Part shown: positions 8,778-18,298 of the stretch, in pieces | Layout of the letters: every line of letters starts with the position of its first letter | Numbering within the stretch: the stretch's first letter is position 1 | NCBI GenBank assembly: GCA_029261295.1 | Contig: JAJDBP010000002.1 | Span: forward strand, 248,001 to 312,000 | Length of the DNA stretch: 64,000 bases | Direction: 5' to 3' | From: Nitrospirales bacterium | GTDB lineage: Bacteria; Nitrospirota; Nitrospiria; Nitrospirales; UBA8639 | Notes under the pieces: generated by a model | Seen by the model: the letters and a program-made list of their open reading frames with translations, nothing else | Database searches by the model: none | What the model was told of the DNA's origin: nothing | Position numbers and translations under genes: made by a program

Positions 8778-8998
8778 GGGAGTCACCTTTGTCTATGAGA
8801 GGATTATTTGAATCTATTATTATGGTCTCTCTTGCATTGAAATTGTGTCAAGATTATAGCAGGTTAGCTGTTCATTTATTGAAACATTCCAGATAACATG
8901 CTGGAAAACCTTTGGAAATCAGCTACTTCGACTATAATATGTGATTTTTGGAAGTGTCAAGGAATTCATGGTTTGGAGAAGGGTGGGGAGCGAAGAAG

Positions 8999-9913
8999 AT
9001 GATCCGCCGATTAGTTGAAAGTGTTCCGAACATTAGCGAAGGCTGTGATCACAAGGTAATCTCCAAGCTGGCTGCTGGAATCGATGCTGTTCAACAGGTG
9101 GTCTTGTTAGATGTGCATTTTGATCCGGACCATCATCGTTCGGTTTTTACGATTGTCGGGGAGCCGGAGGCGATGGGCAAGGCACTTTTTGGATTAGTTC
9201 GAGATGCTCCGCAACTTATTGATATCCGTCAGCATCAAGGTGAGCACCCCCGGATTGGAGTGGTAGATGTCGTCCCCTGGATTCCCCTGGAAGGAGTGAC
9301 CATGGAAGATTGCGTCAACTCTGCAAATAACCTTGGGTCACGAATTGGGCAAGAGCTTGAGATTCCCGTCTATTTATATGAACAGGCTGGAAAGGTTCCC
9401 GGAAGGGAAAAGTTGGAAATTGTTCGTCAGGGAGGGTTGCCGGCCTTAGCGAATCGCATGAAAATCGATCAAGATTGGCAGCCGGATTATGGGCCGTCAA
9501 TTATTCATCCGACCTCAGGAGCAATCGTCGTGGGAGCACGATTCTTTCTGATTGCATTCAATGTGGTGCTCCAGAGTAATGATCTCACAATGGCTCATCA
9601 GATTGCCCAATCCATTCGGACCTCGAATGGTGGTTTACCCTCGCTAAAGGCACTGAGTGTTCCCCTGACTTCTCGGAAGTTAGTACAAGTGTCCATGAAT
9701 CTCACCGATTTCCGAGAAACCTCTTTGCGACAGGCTTTTGAAGCCGTGAAGAGAGAGGCAAAGCGCTACCAGATAGAAATCTTGGAAAGCGAGATTGTGG
9801 GCTTAGTTCCTAAGGCAGCATGGGATAAAACCTTAGCGCATGATCTTAAGTTGCGGCCTCTGAAATCCGATCCAGTTATTGAAGAACGTCTAGCCCAATC
9901 GTCGTTTATGTAG
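8999..9913 (+). CDS. ftcD: Glutamate formimidoyltransferase (FTCD N-terminal type)
   Basis: Transfers the formimino group of formiminoglutamate to tetrahydrofolate; cytoplasmic. The 304-residue protein matches the stand-alone bacterial form: it begins RRLVESVPNISEG, has DVHFDPDHHRSVFTIVG near residue 37, and the H-P-R-I-G-V-D-V-V-P folate-region motif near residue 82. A TTG at 8948 would add 17 residues, but the ATG at 8999 has GGGGAG upstream and gives the normal N-terminus. No other histidine-degradation gene is in the window, so it may serve folate one-carbon metabolism instead. A cyclodeaminase domain is absent. Confidence 0.9.
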   Translation: MIRRLVESVPNISEGCDHKVISKLAAGIDAVQQVVLLDVHFDPDHHRSVFTIVGEPEAMGKALFGLVRDAPQLIDIRQHQGEHPRIGVVDVVPWIPLEGVTMEDCVNSANNLGSRIGQELEIPVYLYEQAGKVPGREKLEIVRQGGLPALANRMKIDQDWQPDYGPSIIHPTSGAIVVGARFFLIAFNVVLQSNDLTMAHQIAQSIRTSNGGLPSLKALSVPLTSRKLVQVSMNLTDFRETSLRQAFEAVKREAKRYQIEILESEIVGLVPKAAWDKTLAHDLKLRPLKSDPVIEERLAQSSFM

Positions 9914-9992
9914 ATTTGGAGGTTGGTAGACCGAGACGTCTGATTAGCGTGATTTTCAACAGATAACTCATTGATTTTTCAGGAGGTCAGAC

Positions 9993-10430
9993 ATGAATGC
10001 TGTAGCTGAAGGACGTACCGCATTGAGAGAAAGTAAGTTCGGACATTTGACCGTTGGCTCGATTATGGAAATGGACGTGCAAAGTGCAACCAAAGACACC
10101 AAAGCTGAAATGTTGGCCTCCTATATGATGGAGGGATTTGGGTCTGTGCCGATTGTGGATGAAACGAAAAAGCTGATTGGAATTGTGTCAGAGTTTGATT
10201 TGCTCGCTGCGCTTCGAAAAGGGAAAAAACTAGAGGATGTCACAGCTGGAGATATCTTGACGGCTAATCCGGTTTCGGCCACCAAAGATACCGATGTCAT
10301 GACTCTCGTTGATGTGTTACAAAATAATCATCTCATTCGTGTTCCGGTCTTGGATAATGTGGGTAATCTCATTGGTATTGTCGCTCGTCGAGACCTATTA
10401 CGCGGTTATTTGCAAACTTCGGGGAGTTGA
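9993..10430 (+). CDS. CBS-domain pair protein
   Basis: A 145-residue cytoplasmic protein made almost entirely of two CBS motifs (about residues 25-82 and 87-142), which together form one Bateman module that binds adenine nucleotides. Typical segments are SVPIVDETKKLIGIVSEFDL and IRVPVLDNVGNLIGIVARRDL. The start has AGGAGG seven bases before the ATG. The partner protein it would regulate is not obvious; the cation-channel gene follows on the same strand. Confidence 0.9.
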   Translation: MNAVAEGRTALRESKFGHLTVGSIMEMDVQSATKDTKAEMLASYMMEGFGSVPIVDETKKLIGIVSEFDLLAALRKGKKLEDVTAGDILTANPVSATKDTDVMTLVDVLQNNHLIRVPVLDNVGNLIGIVARRDLLRGYLQTSGS

Positions 10431-10440
10431 AGCTCCCCGA
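10419..10440 (+). terminator. Short GC-rich hairpin over the end of the CBS gene
   Basis: TCGGGGAG pairs with CTCCCCGA across a six-base loop, and the stop codon of the CBS gene lies inside it. No T-tract follows, so it is at best a weak terminator or an mRNA-stabilising stem between the CBS gene and the channel gene. Confidence 0.35.
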
Positions 10441-10563
10441 GGAGTTGTGCTACTCCTTCCTCACCGTGCACATTCTTTCCATTTTCTAACATTATTCTAT
10501 TGGTGCTCGTTCTTCTCCTCATTCTAGGATGAGCGCGTGCCATGAGTCTGTGAGTTGACGACG

Positions 10564-11364
10564 ATGAAAAATCGAGTGATTCAAATTGTCAGCGCTCCAT
10601 GGTTTGAGCGCCTTATTATTGTCTTCATCCTGATCAACGGGGTGATTTTGGGGATGGAAACGTCACCATCCCTGGTAGAACACTATGGGCACTTGATGCA
10701 TGTAGGTAATCATGTAATTCTGGGAATTTTTATTCTAGAAGCCTTGCTGAAAATGATTGCTGTGGCTCCACAAGTCAATCGTTACTTTCAGGATGGTTGG
10801 AATGTATTTGATTTTTCCGTGATTGTGTTTTCTTTGATCCCCGCCACAGGTGAGTTTGCCATGATTGCCCGATTAGCTCGCTTATTACGGGTAGTCCGTC
10901 TCGTTTCGACGATTCCAGAACTTCGATTGATTGTTTCGACGTTGGTTCGATCCATTCCCAGCATGATTCATGTCATGACCCTTATGGGAGTAATTTTTTA
11001 TATCTATGCCATTACTGGCTATCAGTTGTTCCATGAACATGACCCGACACATTGGCGATCATTAGGCATTTCCCTTTTGACTTTGTTTCGGGTAGTGACT
11101 CTGGAAGACTGGACAGATGTGATGTATGCGGCGATGGAATTTCATTATTTATCCTGGGTGTATTTTGTGAGCTTTGTCATATTGGGCACATTTGTTGTGG
11201 TCAATTTATTTATTGCTGTGGTTATCAATAATCTGGATGAAGCTAAAGCTGAACGACTGGCTGAACTTCAGGGACCGGTCACTCAAAAAGAGATCCTCAA
11301 AGATTTGCGAGATACCCAAAAAGCTCTCAAGCGTTTAGAGGAGCGCTTAGATAAAACGTCTTAA
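10564..11364 (+). CDS. Single-domain voltage-gated cation channel (BacNav/BacCav family)
   Basis: An inner-membrane tetrameric ion channel of the NaChBac family with 266 residues. Six transmembrane segments are visible. S4 is ARLARLLRVVRLV with arginines at every third position. The pore helix ends in the selectivity filter TLEDWTD (residues 179-185). S6 is FVILGTFVVVNLFIAVVINNL, followed by a C-terminal coiled coil (residues about 230-266). NavAb-type sodium channels have TLESWSM here. The additional acids D182 and D185 match the positions engineered to make NavAb calcium-selective, so calcium permeation is likely (inference). The ATG at 10564 is taken over a TTG at 10555. A broken second copy lies at 19304-19710. 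Confidence 0.92.
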   Translation: MKNRVIQIVSAPWFERLIIVFILINGVILGMETSPSLVEHYGHLMHVGNHVILGIFILEALLKMIAVAPQVNRYFQDGWNVFDFSVIVFSLIPATGEFAMIARLARLLRVVRLVSTIPELRLIVSTLVRSIPSMIHVMTLMGVIFYIYAITGYQLFHEHDPTHWRSLGISLLTLFRVVTLEDWTDVMYAAMEFHYLSWVYFVSFVILGTFVVVNLFIAVVINNLDEAKAERLAELQGPVTQKEILKDLRDTQKALKRLEERLDKTS

Positions 11365-11437
11365 GCAGTGTTGGCCAGTTCGTTGGGATTGGTTAGGGAG
11401 TCGAAAATGAAAGCCAGGTTCTTCAGGAAAGAAAAGA

Positions 11438-11464
11438 AGCGGCTAGGCAGAGTGCCTAGCCGCT
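11438..11464 (+). terminator. Bidirectional hairpin between convergent genes
   Basis: The 11-bp stem AGCGGCTAGGC pairs with GCCTAGCCGCT across a five-base loop. It lies between the channel gene and the leftward fecR-like gene. An A-run precedes it, so it fits best as a terminator for the leftward transcript. A very similar stem follows the channel pseudogene at 19769-19808. Confidence 0.75.
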
Positions 11465-11479
11465 AAAACTATCAAACAA

Positions 11480-12121
11480 TTACTGTCGAATACCGTTCGT
11501 CCAGGCAACGGTAGGTCCCACATTAAGGGGTTTGGGATTCGTGCACTTTTTCCCTCGATTGCCGTAACTAATACTCGAAGTTTTAATAGGGCAGGTTCCA
11601 AATGCAGTCCCGAACTCTACAATCCCTTTGATGACAGTCAATGTTGATTGACCATTGGGAGCCACGACAAGGTTAAATTCAGTTCCTTTGACGGCAGCTG
11701 TGGCAACTGGAGTTTCAATTTCTAGTGGTTTAGGCCCACCTTGAGTATCAACCCACACTTCTCCCTGTTTCAAGCGCAAGATTTGTGTAAAGCCGTTTGA
11801 TTTTTCCCAACGGGATAAAATTGTAAATTCCGTGTTTTCATTTAAAGCCACCTGAATGCCATTCCTGAATTCAATTAAAGCTTGACTGCCGGTCTGTGTT
11901 TTTAAAACATCTCCTTCGTATAACGGGAGACTCCCATTGCCTTGAAGCTTCTCTTCGATACCGTCTGCTCGAACAATAAAAAATTCTCCCATGCCCTTTT
12001 TAGTGGTACCGACAGATTCTAGTTCGGCTCGAACCTGGGTATTGAAGTCACCAGTTCCAATACACAGTGCAATAAGCCCGATGGCTAACAGAGATCGTTG
12101 CCCATATGTGGTTCGTCCCAT
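11480..12121 (-). CDS. Secreted FecR-domain protein
   Basis: A 213-residue exported protein. The N-terminus MGRTTYGQRSLLAIGLIALC is a signal peptide, and the FecR-type beta domain covers about residues 60-165 (LYEGDVLKTQTGSQALIEF; VATAAVKGTEFNLVV). No sigma factor or TonB receptor is adjacent, so it is not a FecR anti-sigma regulator. It resembles stand-alone secreted FecR proteins found beside caspase and DUF928 proteins. Two cysteines near the C-terminus could pair. The frame extends to 12247, overlapping the upstream gene, but the ATG at 12121 has AAAGGA and starts the signal peptide. It is last in the leftward series 16205-11480. Confidence 0.85.
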   Translation of the reverse strand: MGRTTYGQRSLLAIGLIALCIGTGDFNTQVRAELESVGTTKKGMGEFFIVRADGIEEKLQGNGSLPLYEGDVLKTQTGSQALIEFRNGIQVALNENTEFTILSRWEKSNGFTQILRLKQGEVWVDTQGGPKPLEIETPVATAAVKGTEFNLVVAPNGQSTLTVIKGIVEFGTAFGTCPIKTSSISYGNRGKKCTNPKPLNVGPTVAWTNGIRQ

Positions 12122-12209
12122 ATTGTTTGATCCTTTCTTCGTGTGCATACCGAATTTTATACTTTTCTGTGTTCTTGTTAATAAGAAAGGCAGTTTCAAG
12201 CCATGCCCG

Positions 12210-13208
12210 TTATTTTGAGGCAACCACTCGAATGGGTTTTCGGCCAACAGGCACAGTAGCTAGGATTTGATTCGTTCCGGTATCGAGAATGCGTACCTCG
12301 TTTGTTCGAGTATGTCCGACATACAACCGTGTTCCGACCGAATTGGCCCATATCCCATTCGGCCCTTCCCCAACATCAATTTGACCTCGGACGGAAGGTA
12401 CTTCGGTATTGGCACCGACAATGATGACTTTATTGAGGCCTGCGACAGTGACATAGGCATTGGGGCCTGAGGTTCCTTTGAATGCAAAGGCAATTTGTTG
12501 TGGGGCAGGGCCGACTTCAAGGGTTTGGACAACTTCATTGGAATTTGTATCAATGATGTACAAGTCTTGACTGCCGGTATTGGTCCCCCAAATCCTACCA
12601 TTTGGTCCAAGAACCAGAAAATGTGGGTTGGCTCCAACCGGAATACGTTTAATGACTTGTTGGGCTGCAGTATCAATAACATTCACCATTTTGTCTTGAG
12701 AGCTGACATATGCCAAGCGCCCATCTTTAGAAAAGGCAATGCCCATTGGGCCTTTGTGCACAGGAATGGTCCCTAGGATTCGGTAGTTATTCGTATCGAT
12801 GATGGAAATGGTGTCATTCCCAATATTGGCAACCCAAGCCTGTCGATTGTCATTGGTGAGCGTGACCACATGAGCCCGGTTCCCGGTATAGATAGAAGCA
12901 ATGGTTTCCATCTCACCGGTATCGATAACAGATATTCTACCTGAGGCTAAATTCGTAGCCCATAATTGTTTGCCATTTCGAGACAAGGAGAGGTCGTGAG
13001 TCCCATGGTTGAGGGTATCAATCTCCCCTATAGGCTTAAAGGTTTTTCCATCAAAGACACTTACTGAATTCGAGCTTTCATTGGCCACATAGACTTTGGT
13101 TTGTTCAATCAGTAATGGGGCTGGTGGCATGAGGTTCGCACAGCCCGATATCAATCCGATAGTAAGGAATCCTACGAGAGTTGAGAATCCCATGGACCTG
13201 TGGTTCAT
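12210..13208 (-). CDS. Lipoprotein with YVTN/NHL-type beta-propeller
   Basis: A 332-residue outer-surface or periplasmic lipoprotein with lipobox LISGC near residue 23. About seven repeats of the YVTN family follow (for example VYVANESSNSVSVFD, AWVANIGNDTISIIDT, AYVSSQDKMVNVIDT), enough to close a seven-bladed propeller. The start is the ATG at 13208, with AGGAGG about seven bases upstream. The gene lies 66 bases after the caspase-like gene and 88 before the fecR-like gene, likely one transcript. Such propellers usually serve protein or ligand binding; no enzymatic residues were seen. Confidence 0.88.
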   Translation of the reverse strand: MNHRSMGFSTLVGFLTIGLISGCANLMPPAPLLIEQTKVYVANESSNSVSVFDGKTFKPIGEIDTLNHGTHDLSLSRNGKQLWATNLASGRISVIDTGEMETIASIYTGNRAHVVTLTNDNRQAWVANIGNDTISIIDTNNYRILGTIPVHKGPMGIAFSKDGRLAYVSSQDKMVNVIDTAAQQVIKRIPVGANPHFLVLGPNGRIWGTNTGSQDLYIIDTNSNEVVQTLEVGPAPQQIAFAFKGTSGPNAYVTVAGLNKVIIVGANTEVPSVRGQIDVGEGPNGIWANSVGTRLYVGHTRTNEVRILDTGTNQILATVPVGRKPIRVVASK

Positions 13209-13274
13209 ATACAACCTCCTTCTTGAAAAATGACTTTCAGTGACTAGGTCAAAAAAATTATTCTGTAGCTCTAT

Positions 13275-16205
13275 CTATGGTGATTGAACTCGGCCCAATA
13301 TTAATTGCCCTTCAAATACTCCTTTTTTAACCGGGTGCTGATTTTGTCCGGTGACTTGTGGCACATGAGTCGAAACATACGAATAGACTTCATCTACTGT
13401 TACTAGTCCATCCGCATCATAGTCGGCTGCGCCTTTCAAGCCTTGCAAAAGGTAATAGGTAAAGACTCCATGTTGCAGGTTGTCACGCTCTTCACTCACT
13501 TCGCCGGCTCGGCTGGCAGTGAGGATAACCCGGCCTTTGCCTTTTGCGAGTCGACCAAGAAATTTATCAGAGACCACGGCTCGTCGGTTAGCTGTGGAAA
13601 AGGTGCGACCTGCGGTGGCCCCACTATAACAAGAATCGGTGATGAGAATGACTCGATCAGCCGACAAGCGACGGAAAATCGTCTCAACCTCTCGCATGGG
13701 CAGTCCCGTGGAGTAGAGGTCTTTGGGATCGGCATCAAAGGGAATAAGGTATTTTTCCAATCCGTCTCCATCAGGGCTCATGGAATCGGTTTCTGGAGCA
13801 CCATGCCCTGCATAATAAATAATTACGGTGTCTTGAGGGCCTGCTTTTCTTTTCAATTCGGTCCCGAGGGATCGTTTTAGGTTGAATAGTGTGGCTTGGT
13901 TATTGGCTAACAGAGTAATCTGATCTTTTGGAACTCCAACTTGTGTATGGAGATAATCATAAAAGGCTATGGCATCTTTGTCCGCATACTTTAATGGGGG
14001 AACCTGTTCATACTGTGAAATCCCTATGACGACTGCCCAAATTTTCCCCTTATCGACGAGGCGAGTCAGATTGAGAGTTCGTATCGTCGAGAGTTGTTTG
14101 TCATCGAAGGCAGTAACGGTAATTTCGTTTTTGCCTTCGCGTAGGTGAACGGATTCAGAAAATTCCATGGTCAGGTGCACAGAGGGTTCATTGCCTACCA
14201 CTTGGACCCCACGGACTTGCCGTCTGACCAGAAGCTCATTATTCACTCTGATCTCAATGCGCGAAATGCCCATTTCGCTCGCAGCGGCCCCAGTCAATTG
14301 GATGCGATCAACTTTGACTTTTTTCCCATCTAAGTGAGTAGCAAGGGCAATAGCTGGAGGGGCCTGTTTGATGGCTTTTGCACTGGTATATTCATCGAGT
14401 TGAGAGCGCAGCTGTTGAAGTTCGCCACGAAATTGGAGGAGAGCTTCTTCGGCCTGTTCACGCTCCGACTGTTCTCGTTCGAGTTCCTCTTGCATGGTGG
14501 AAATCTCGGTAGACTGAGAATGGGCCATGGAATCCAGTTTTGCGCGGAGTTGTTCCATTTCTTGTTCTTGTTCTTTGAGGGCTTTCGCGGCCTGTTTTCG
14601 TTCCCGATATTCTTGTTCAGACTCTTGTTGACTGGGAGAGACCTTCGCTGCTTGGGAAGCGGTGAGTGTCTTGACTTTCTCGCGAAGCTCATCGACTTCT
14701 TCTCTGCGTTGCTCAAGATTTTCTTCCATTTGGGCTTGAGCGATTTCAGACGCCTTAAGTTTTCCGGTTAAGGTGATGAACTGTGCTTCCTTGGAATGTT
14801 CCAAGTCTTGAATGGTGGGTACCGGCAGAGCGTTTTTTTTAGCCAATGTGGCTGCTGAGACCTGGGCTTTGGCAATCCATCCAGTTTCTTGATCTGATAA
14901 TTGGACTCGATACCAGTCGCCCAATTCACCAGTGATGGAAAGTGTTTGTCCTTGAGAGATCGATGCAATGACGGACGTATCTGATCCAGCGCCACTTAAT
15001 ACTGTGGCGGATTCATCTGTGACAGTCGTTTGTTTATCAACCGCTATGATGGACTGTGCGGGTTGACCATCAAGGGGAAGTTGAAGGTTTTCATTGAGGA
15101 AAACCTGCTGAGTTTTTTCTTGGATCAATAATTTAAATTGTAGGTGGTCCGTCTCAAGATTGGGCTCCACCGTAAAGTTTATGCGGACCTGCTTGGATTC
15201 ATGAGGTTTGAGTGCTCCAAACCGAACCATATGTGGTCGAATCTTGAGATGCTGCCCTTCCGCATTCGTCAGCTCTGCCCAGGTATTTGGAGCCGGGACT
15301 ATCCCCACATTCCGGAGGGTCAGGAGCAGATCGACAGCCTCTCCTTTTTGCATGCGCCCGTCACCATTTCCAACTGATTTGCCACTTCCATCATCTAAAA
15401 TTTTATAATTGTATGCTAATCGTGGGCGTTGAGCGCCGCTGATGGTCAGAGTGGCATGTAAGAGATCAGGATTAAATCCATTAAATTCTTTAAAGGAGAC
15501 GTCCATCTCAGTTTGAGAAGAAGAAAAATCATCAGGAACCATAATGGTGATGGATTCTGACTTTCTTTGCCCAGCATCAATCTTTCCAAAATACAATAAT
15601 TGTTTATCAAACAAAGGATCAGGACTGTGTGTAAGGGCTTGGAAGCGATACAAGGGACCCATTCCGGTATTTTTTACAATCAAATGTACCTTCAAGCGCT
15701 GACCAGGTTTGACTTCATGGGGCTGAATGACCATTCGGACTTTCGGAATAGGAGGGGGAGATGGTGGTGGGCCCGTCTCACCGTCTCGTTCTTGAACCTC
15801 GGGTTGGCGTTTTACTCTTCGAGACGTAGTTTTTGAGGTGGTTTCGGGTGTTCGAATGCGAACTATGCGGTCGCGGCCTACAGAGCCGAAGGTATGATCA
15901 TGAGCTGTCAAGGCAAGAGGCCAGATGGGCTTATGATGTTCGGTGAAGACAGCTAATTTCTTCTCACTTTTTTTATCCCAAATGCGAACGGAGCCATCTT
16001 TCCCAGCTGAAAGTACATGGTACCCATCCGGGGAAAAGGACAGAGCAAAAATTTCACCATGGTTTCCTGTGAGAGTTGGTGAAGGAGTATCCTGCGCAAA
16101 AAGAGCCTGTGGGGAAAAGTTAAAAAACAGAGCGAAGATAACAAGTGGGAAAATGGGCCATCTACTATAGATGCTGGGAGAGAAAGGAATATTCTGTCTA
16201 ACCAT
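13275..16205 (-). CDS. Exported multi-domain caspase-like (peptidase C14) protein
   Basis: About 976 residues. In order: signal peptide (to about residue 38), two WD40 repeats (about 46-125), two CARDB/Ig-like domains (about 160-385), an SH3-like domain (about 395-455, ending DWYRVQLSDQETGWI), a long Gln/Glu coiled coil (about 480-610), another Ig-like segment, and a C-terminal C14 caspase domain from about 700. The catalytic His is in YYAGHGAPE (around 13,805) and the catalytic Cys in TDSCYSGA (around 13,628). It should act outside the cytoplasm as an Arg/Lys-type cysteine protease. Two WD40 blades are too few for a propeller. A GTG at 16241 is possible, but the ATG at 16205 gives a better signal peptide. 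Confidence 0.9.
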   Translation of the reverse strand: MVRQNIPFSPSIYSRWPIFPLVIFALFFNFSPQALFAQDTPSPTLTGNHGEIFALSFSPDGYHVLSAGKDGSVRIWDKKSEKKLAVFTEHHKPIWPLALTAHDHTFGSVGRDRIVRIRTPETTSKTTSRRVKRQPEVQERDGETGPPPSPPPIPKVRMVIQPHEVKPGQRLKVHLIVKNTGMGPLYRFQALTHSPDPLFDKQLLYFGKIDAGQRKSESITIMVPDDFSSSQTEMDVSFKEFNGFNPDLLHATLTISGAQRPRLAYNYKILDDGSGKSVGNGDGRMQKGEAVDLLLTLRNVGIVPAPNTWAELTNAEGQHLKIRPHMVRFGALKPHESKQVRINFTVEPNLETDHLQFKLLIQEKTQQVFLNENLQLPLDGQPAQSIIAVDKQTTVTDESATVLSGAGSDTSVIASISQGQTLSITGELGDWYRVQLSDQETGWIAKAQVSAATLAKKNALPVPTIQDLEHSKEAQFITLTGKLKASEIAQAQMEENLEQRREEVDELREKVKTLTASQAAKVSPSQQESEQEYRERKQAAKALKEQEQEMEQLRAKLDSMAHSQSTEISTMQEELEREQSEREQAEEALLQFRGELQQLRSQLDEYTSAKAIKQAPPAIALATHLDGKKVKVDRIQLTGAAASEMGISRIEIRVNNELLVRRQVRGVQVVGNEPSVHLTMEFSESVHLREGKNEITVTAFDDKQLSTIRTLNLTRLVDKGKIWAVVIGISQYEQVPPLKYADKDAIAFYDYLHTQVGVPKDQITLLANNQATLFNLKRSLGTELKRKAGPQDTVIIYYAGHGAPETDSMSPDGDGLEKYLIPFDADPKDLYSTGLPMREVETIFRRLSADRVILITDSCYSGATAGRTFSTANRRAVVSDKFLGRLAKGKGRVILTASRAGEVSEERDNLQHGVFTYYLLQGLKGAADYDADGLVTVDEVYSYVSTHVPQVTGQNQHPVKKGVFEGQLILGRVQSP

Positions 16206-17128
16206 GGGAAATAGGTTTCCTAAAAGGTGATTCTTCTCCACTTACCCAATCAGTCTTGAGAAGTGGGGGCATGGTTCAACTATAAGGCCCAAAAAAAAAT
16301 CCAAAAAACAAGACAATTATTGTCGGTCAAAATATGCAAATTAATCTAGAAAGATCGTACCCTACCACACCAGATGCAAGAATAAATCCTAATAAATTGG
16401 AGTTTTCTCTCATCATATTGAATCATTTGTTAAAGAGCTAGGGGTTCGGTGTTTCAGTTTTCTAGCGAAAAGTATAAGAGAGTGGCCATTTTTGATCTAG
16501 ATTTGAAACTTTTGAAATATTGAAATTGAAATTAATGAATTTTTTTCGACCAAGGGTGCAAAGTAGGGCATTAGTTTTGATTCAAATATTTGCACGAACC
16601 CTACAGACCTTACATAAAGAGACTGGAGAGGAATGCCTCGAATTTCCCTTCATGAAAAAAAATAAAATATGGGGTTTCGGCAAAAAAACCCTAGATGTTA
16701 TCGGTCATTGGCTTTCGAATTAAACATATAAGAAGAAGAGGTTTATGGTGAGAACAACAAAGAGGGTGCCAATCTTTCTGTTATTTTCTAGGATTGAAAT
16801 ATAAGGATCGCGGTGATTAATGATTGGTCGTTTCAAGTCTGTTGCATGAACTTCGATGTTGATTTTATTCGGTTGACTTGCAAGGGGATTATTAGGTTTC
16901 GGGTAGGGTCTAGTGTACTTTGGCTGGAAAATAATGCGGAGTAATTCCAATCTTTAGAGAAGGTTTTGTGATGGTAAGTCGGGGATGCCTAGGTAAATAT
17001 ATATACTATTTGAAATACCCAAGAAATATGAGAAGGGAGGCGAGATATTGAGCCAAAAAATAGTTTAGCTCATCAAAAGATTTTTTTGAGAACAAAAAGT
17101 TTGTGAGAAGGCGTTATCGGTTTTGGGC
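16206..17128. other. AT-rich intergenic region
   Basis: About 920 bases without a supported gene. Short frames on both strands (for example 16520-16723) have no ribosome binding site. It must contain the promoter of the caspase-YVTN-FecR series. A weak leftward sigma-54-like element (AGGATT-N5-TTGCA, 16374-16393 read on the minus strand) can be drawn but misses the TGG core. Confidence 0.4.
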
Positions 17129-18298
17129 TTACTGAACAAATGCAGCTGCTTCAGAGAGTCCGACCTGTTTCAATAAGGCAGCCCGTTGGGCGAGAAGTAG
17201 AGTGTTTCCGGGCTTGCTTTGAATGAGATTTGCGAGAGCTGTAAGGGCATCATACCATTGCCCTTTTTGTGCGTAATTTTCCGGGGAATAGACGAGAGAT
17301 TTAGAAGATCCTACTGGAACCGTATTTCGCTTGATTGCTCCACTGGCTGTAAGGCCTTTTGATGGTGGCACTGTGATCATTTTTACCGTCCAACGATATA
17401 CCACATCGGGACGTAGGCCGATGCCATAATCTCCTAATCGGAGTTCGTGAATGCCTGCTTGGAGCGGGGGTAACAACCGTATATCTAACAACGCTTCGAG
17501 ATTACCTTCTTTGGCAATCATGATATCTAAGGGATCATGGGTCTCTTGAGAAAGAAACCAAAAGAGCACTGGGTGTTCTTGACTGGTATGTCCAACATGA
17601 TTTGGTGCTAATACGAAGATTGATGGGAATTGCGAGTCGGAGCTTGTTCCGTCAATGCGCAGGCCTGGTTGGTCACGAGCGGGTGATTGATAAATCATGC
17701 CAAATGTTTTTCCAGGGATGCCTGGGAGGGATGAGGGAGAACCGGGGATGGGTGAGGATTTCGGAAGGGCAGGTGATTTTGGATCTGGTGTAATGGACGC
17801 AACCTTGGGGGTATCAACAGGCGGTTTAGCTTCCGACTGTTGGACAGGGATTTTTACCAATGGTGTAAATGGAGGTGGCCCTTGGCCGGAGATGGGTTTT
17901 GCGAGTTCTTTTGAACTGCCTCTAGCTTGGAGCCGAATCCCTCCAGGCAAAAAAAGATTAATCAAAAAATCATGGTTTTTGCTATAGCGGGTTAAAGCCA
18001 TGGGCGCAAACAATTCATATTGTTCATGCGTCAGTGCTTCGGCCTTGATGAGGAATTCTTGTTTATCTTTTACCGTAGTCACACGTAATTCCTCTGGGCC
18101 AGCCTGTTCCACAAGATATTTTCCTGGTGAGAGAGAAACGGGATTTCCGCTAATCGTAGGGAAATGAGTGCCTCGATTGATGACAACATTAGGAGGCCCA
18201 GCAAGAAGAATGGGAGGGACACTACAAAGAATAAGTCCCAATATAAAAAAGATGAAGCCGATCCTTGGCCATTTTTTTAATCGTACTGCGTTGTTCAA
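17129..18298 (-). CDS. Secreted DUF928-like protein
   Basis: About 389 residues. An N-terminal transmembrane signal (RIGFIFFILGLILCSVPPILLA) precedes a FecR-like/beta-rich segment (VSLSPGKYLVEQAGPEELRV), a Pro/Ser-rich linker (about 190-240) and a C-terminal DUF928 domain. In the last, HPVLFWFLSQETHDPLDIMI, VVYRWTVKM and ENYAQKGQWYDALTALANL follow the family pattern. A TTG at 18298 behind AAAGGTGG is the best start; a TTG at 18349 is possible. DUF928, FecR and caspase genes often occur together, which fits the neighbours at 11480-16205 and 21293-23548. Molecular role unknown. Confidence 0.75.
   Translation of the reverse strand: MNNAVRLKKWPRIGFIFFILGLILCSVPPILLAGPPNVVINRGTHFPTISGNPVSLSPGKYLVEQAGPEELRVTTVKDKQEFLIKAEALTHEQYELFAPMALTRYSKNHDFLINLFLPGGIRLQARGSSKELAKPISGQGPPPFTPLVKIPVQQSEAKPPVDTPKVASITPDPKSPALPKSSPIPGSPSSLPGIPGKTFGMIYQSPARDQPGLRIDGTSSDSQFPSIFVLAPNHVGHTSQEHPVLFWFLSQETHDPLDIMIAKEGNLEALLDIRLLPPLQAGIHELRLGDYGIGLRPDVVYRWTVKMITVPPSKGLTASGAIKRNTVPVGSSKSLVYSPENYAQKGQWYDALTALANLIQSKPGNTLLLAQRAALLKQVGLSEAAAFVQ

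Noticed and set aside
14330-14771. Overlapping frames on both strands opposite the coiled coil of the caspase-like protein
   Set aside because: Compositional shadow of a Gln/Glu-rich coiled coil; the minus-strand gene is continuous and has clear domains.
16520-16723. 67-codon frame in the gap before the caspase gene
   Set aside because: No ribosome binding site or recognisable domain.
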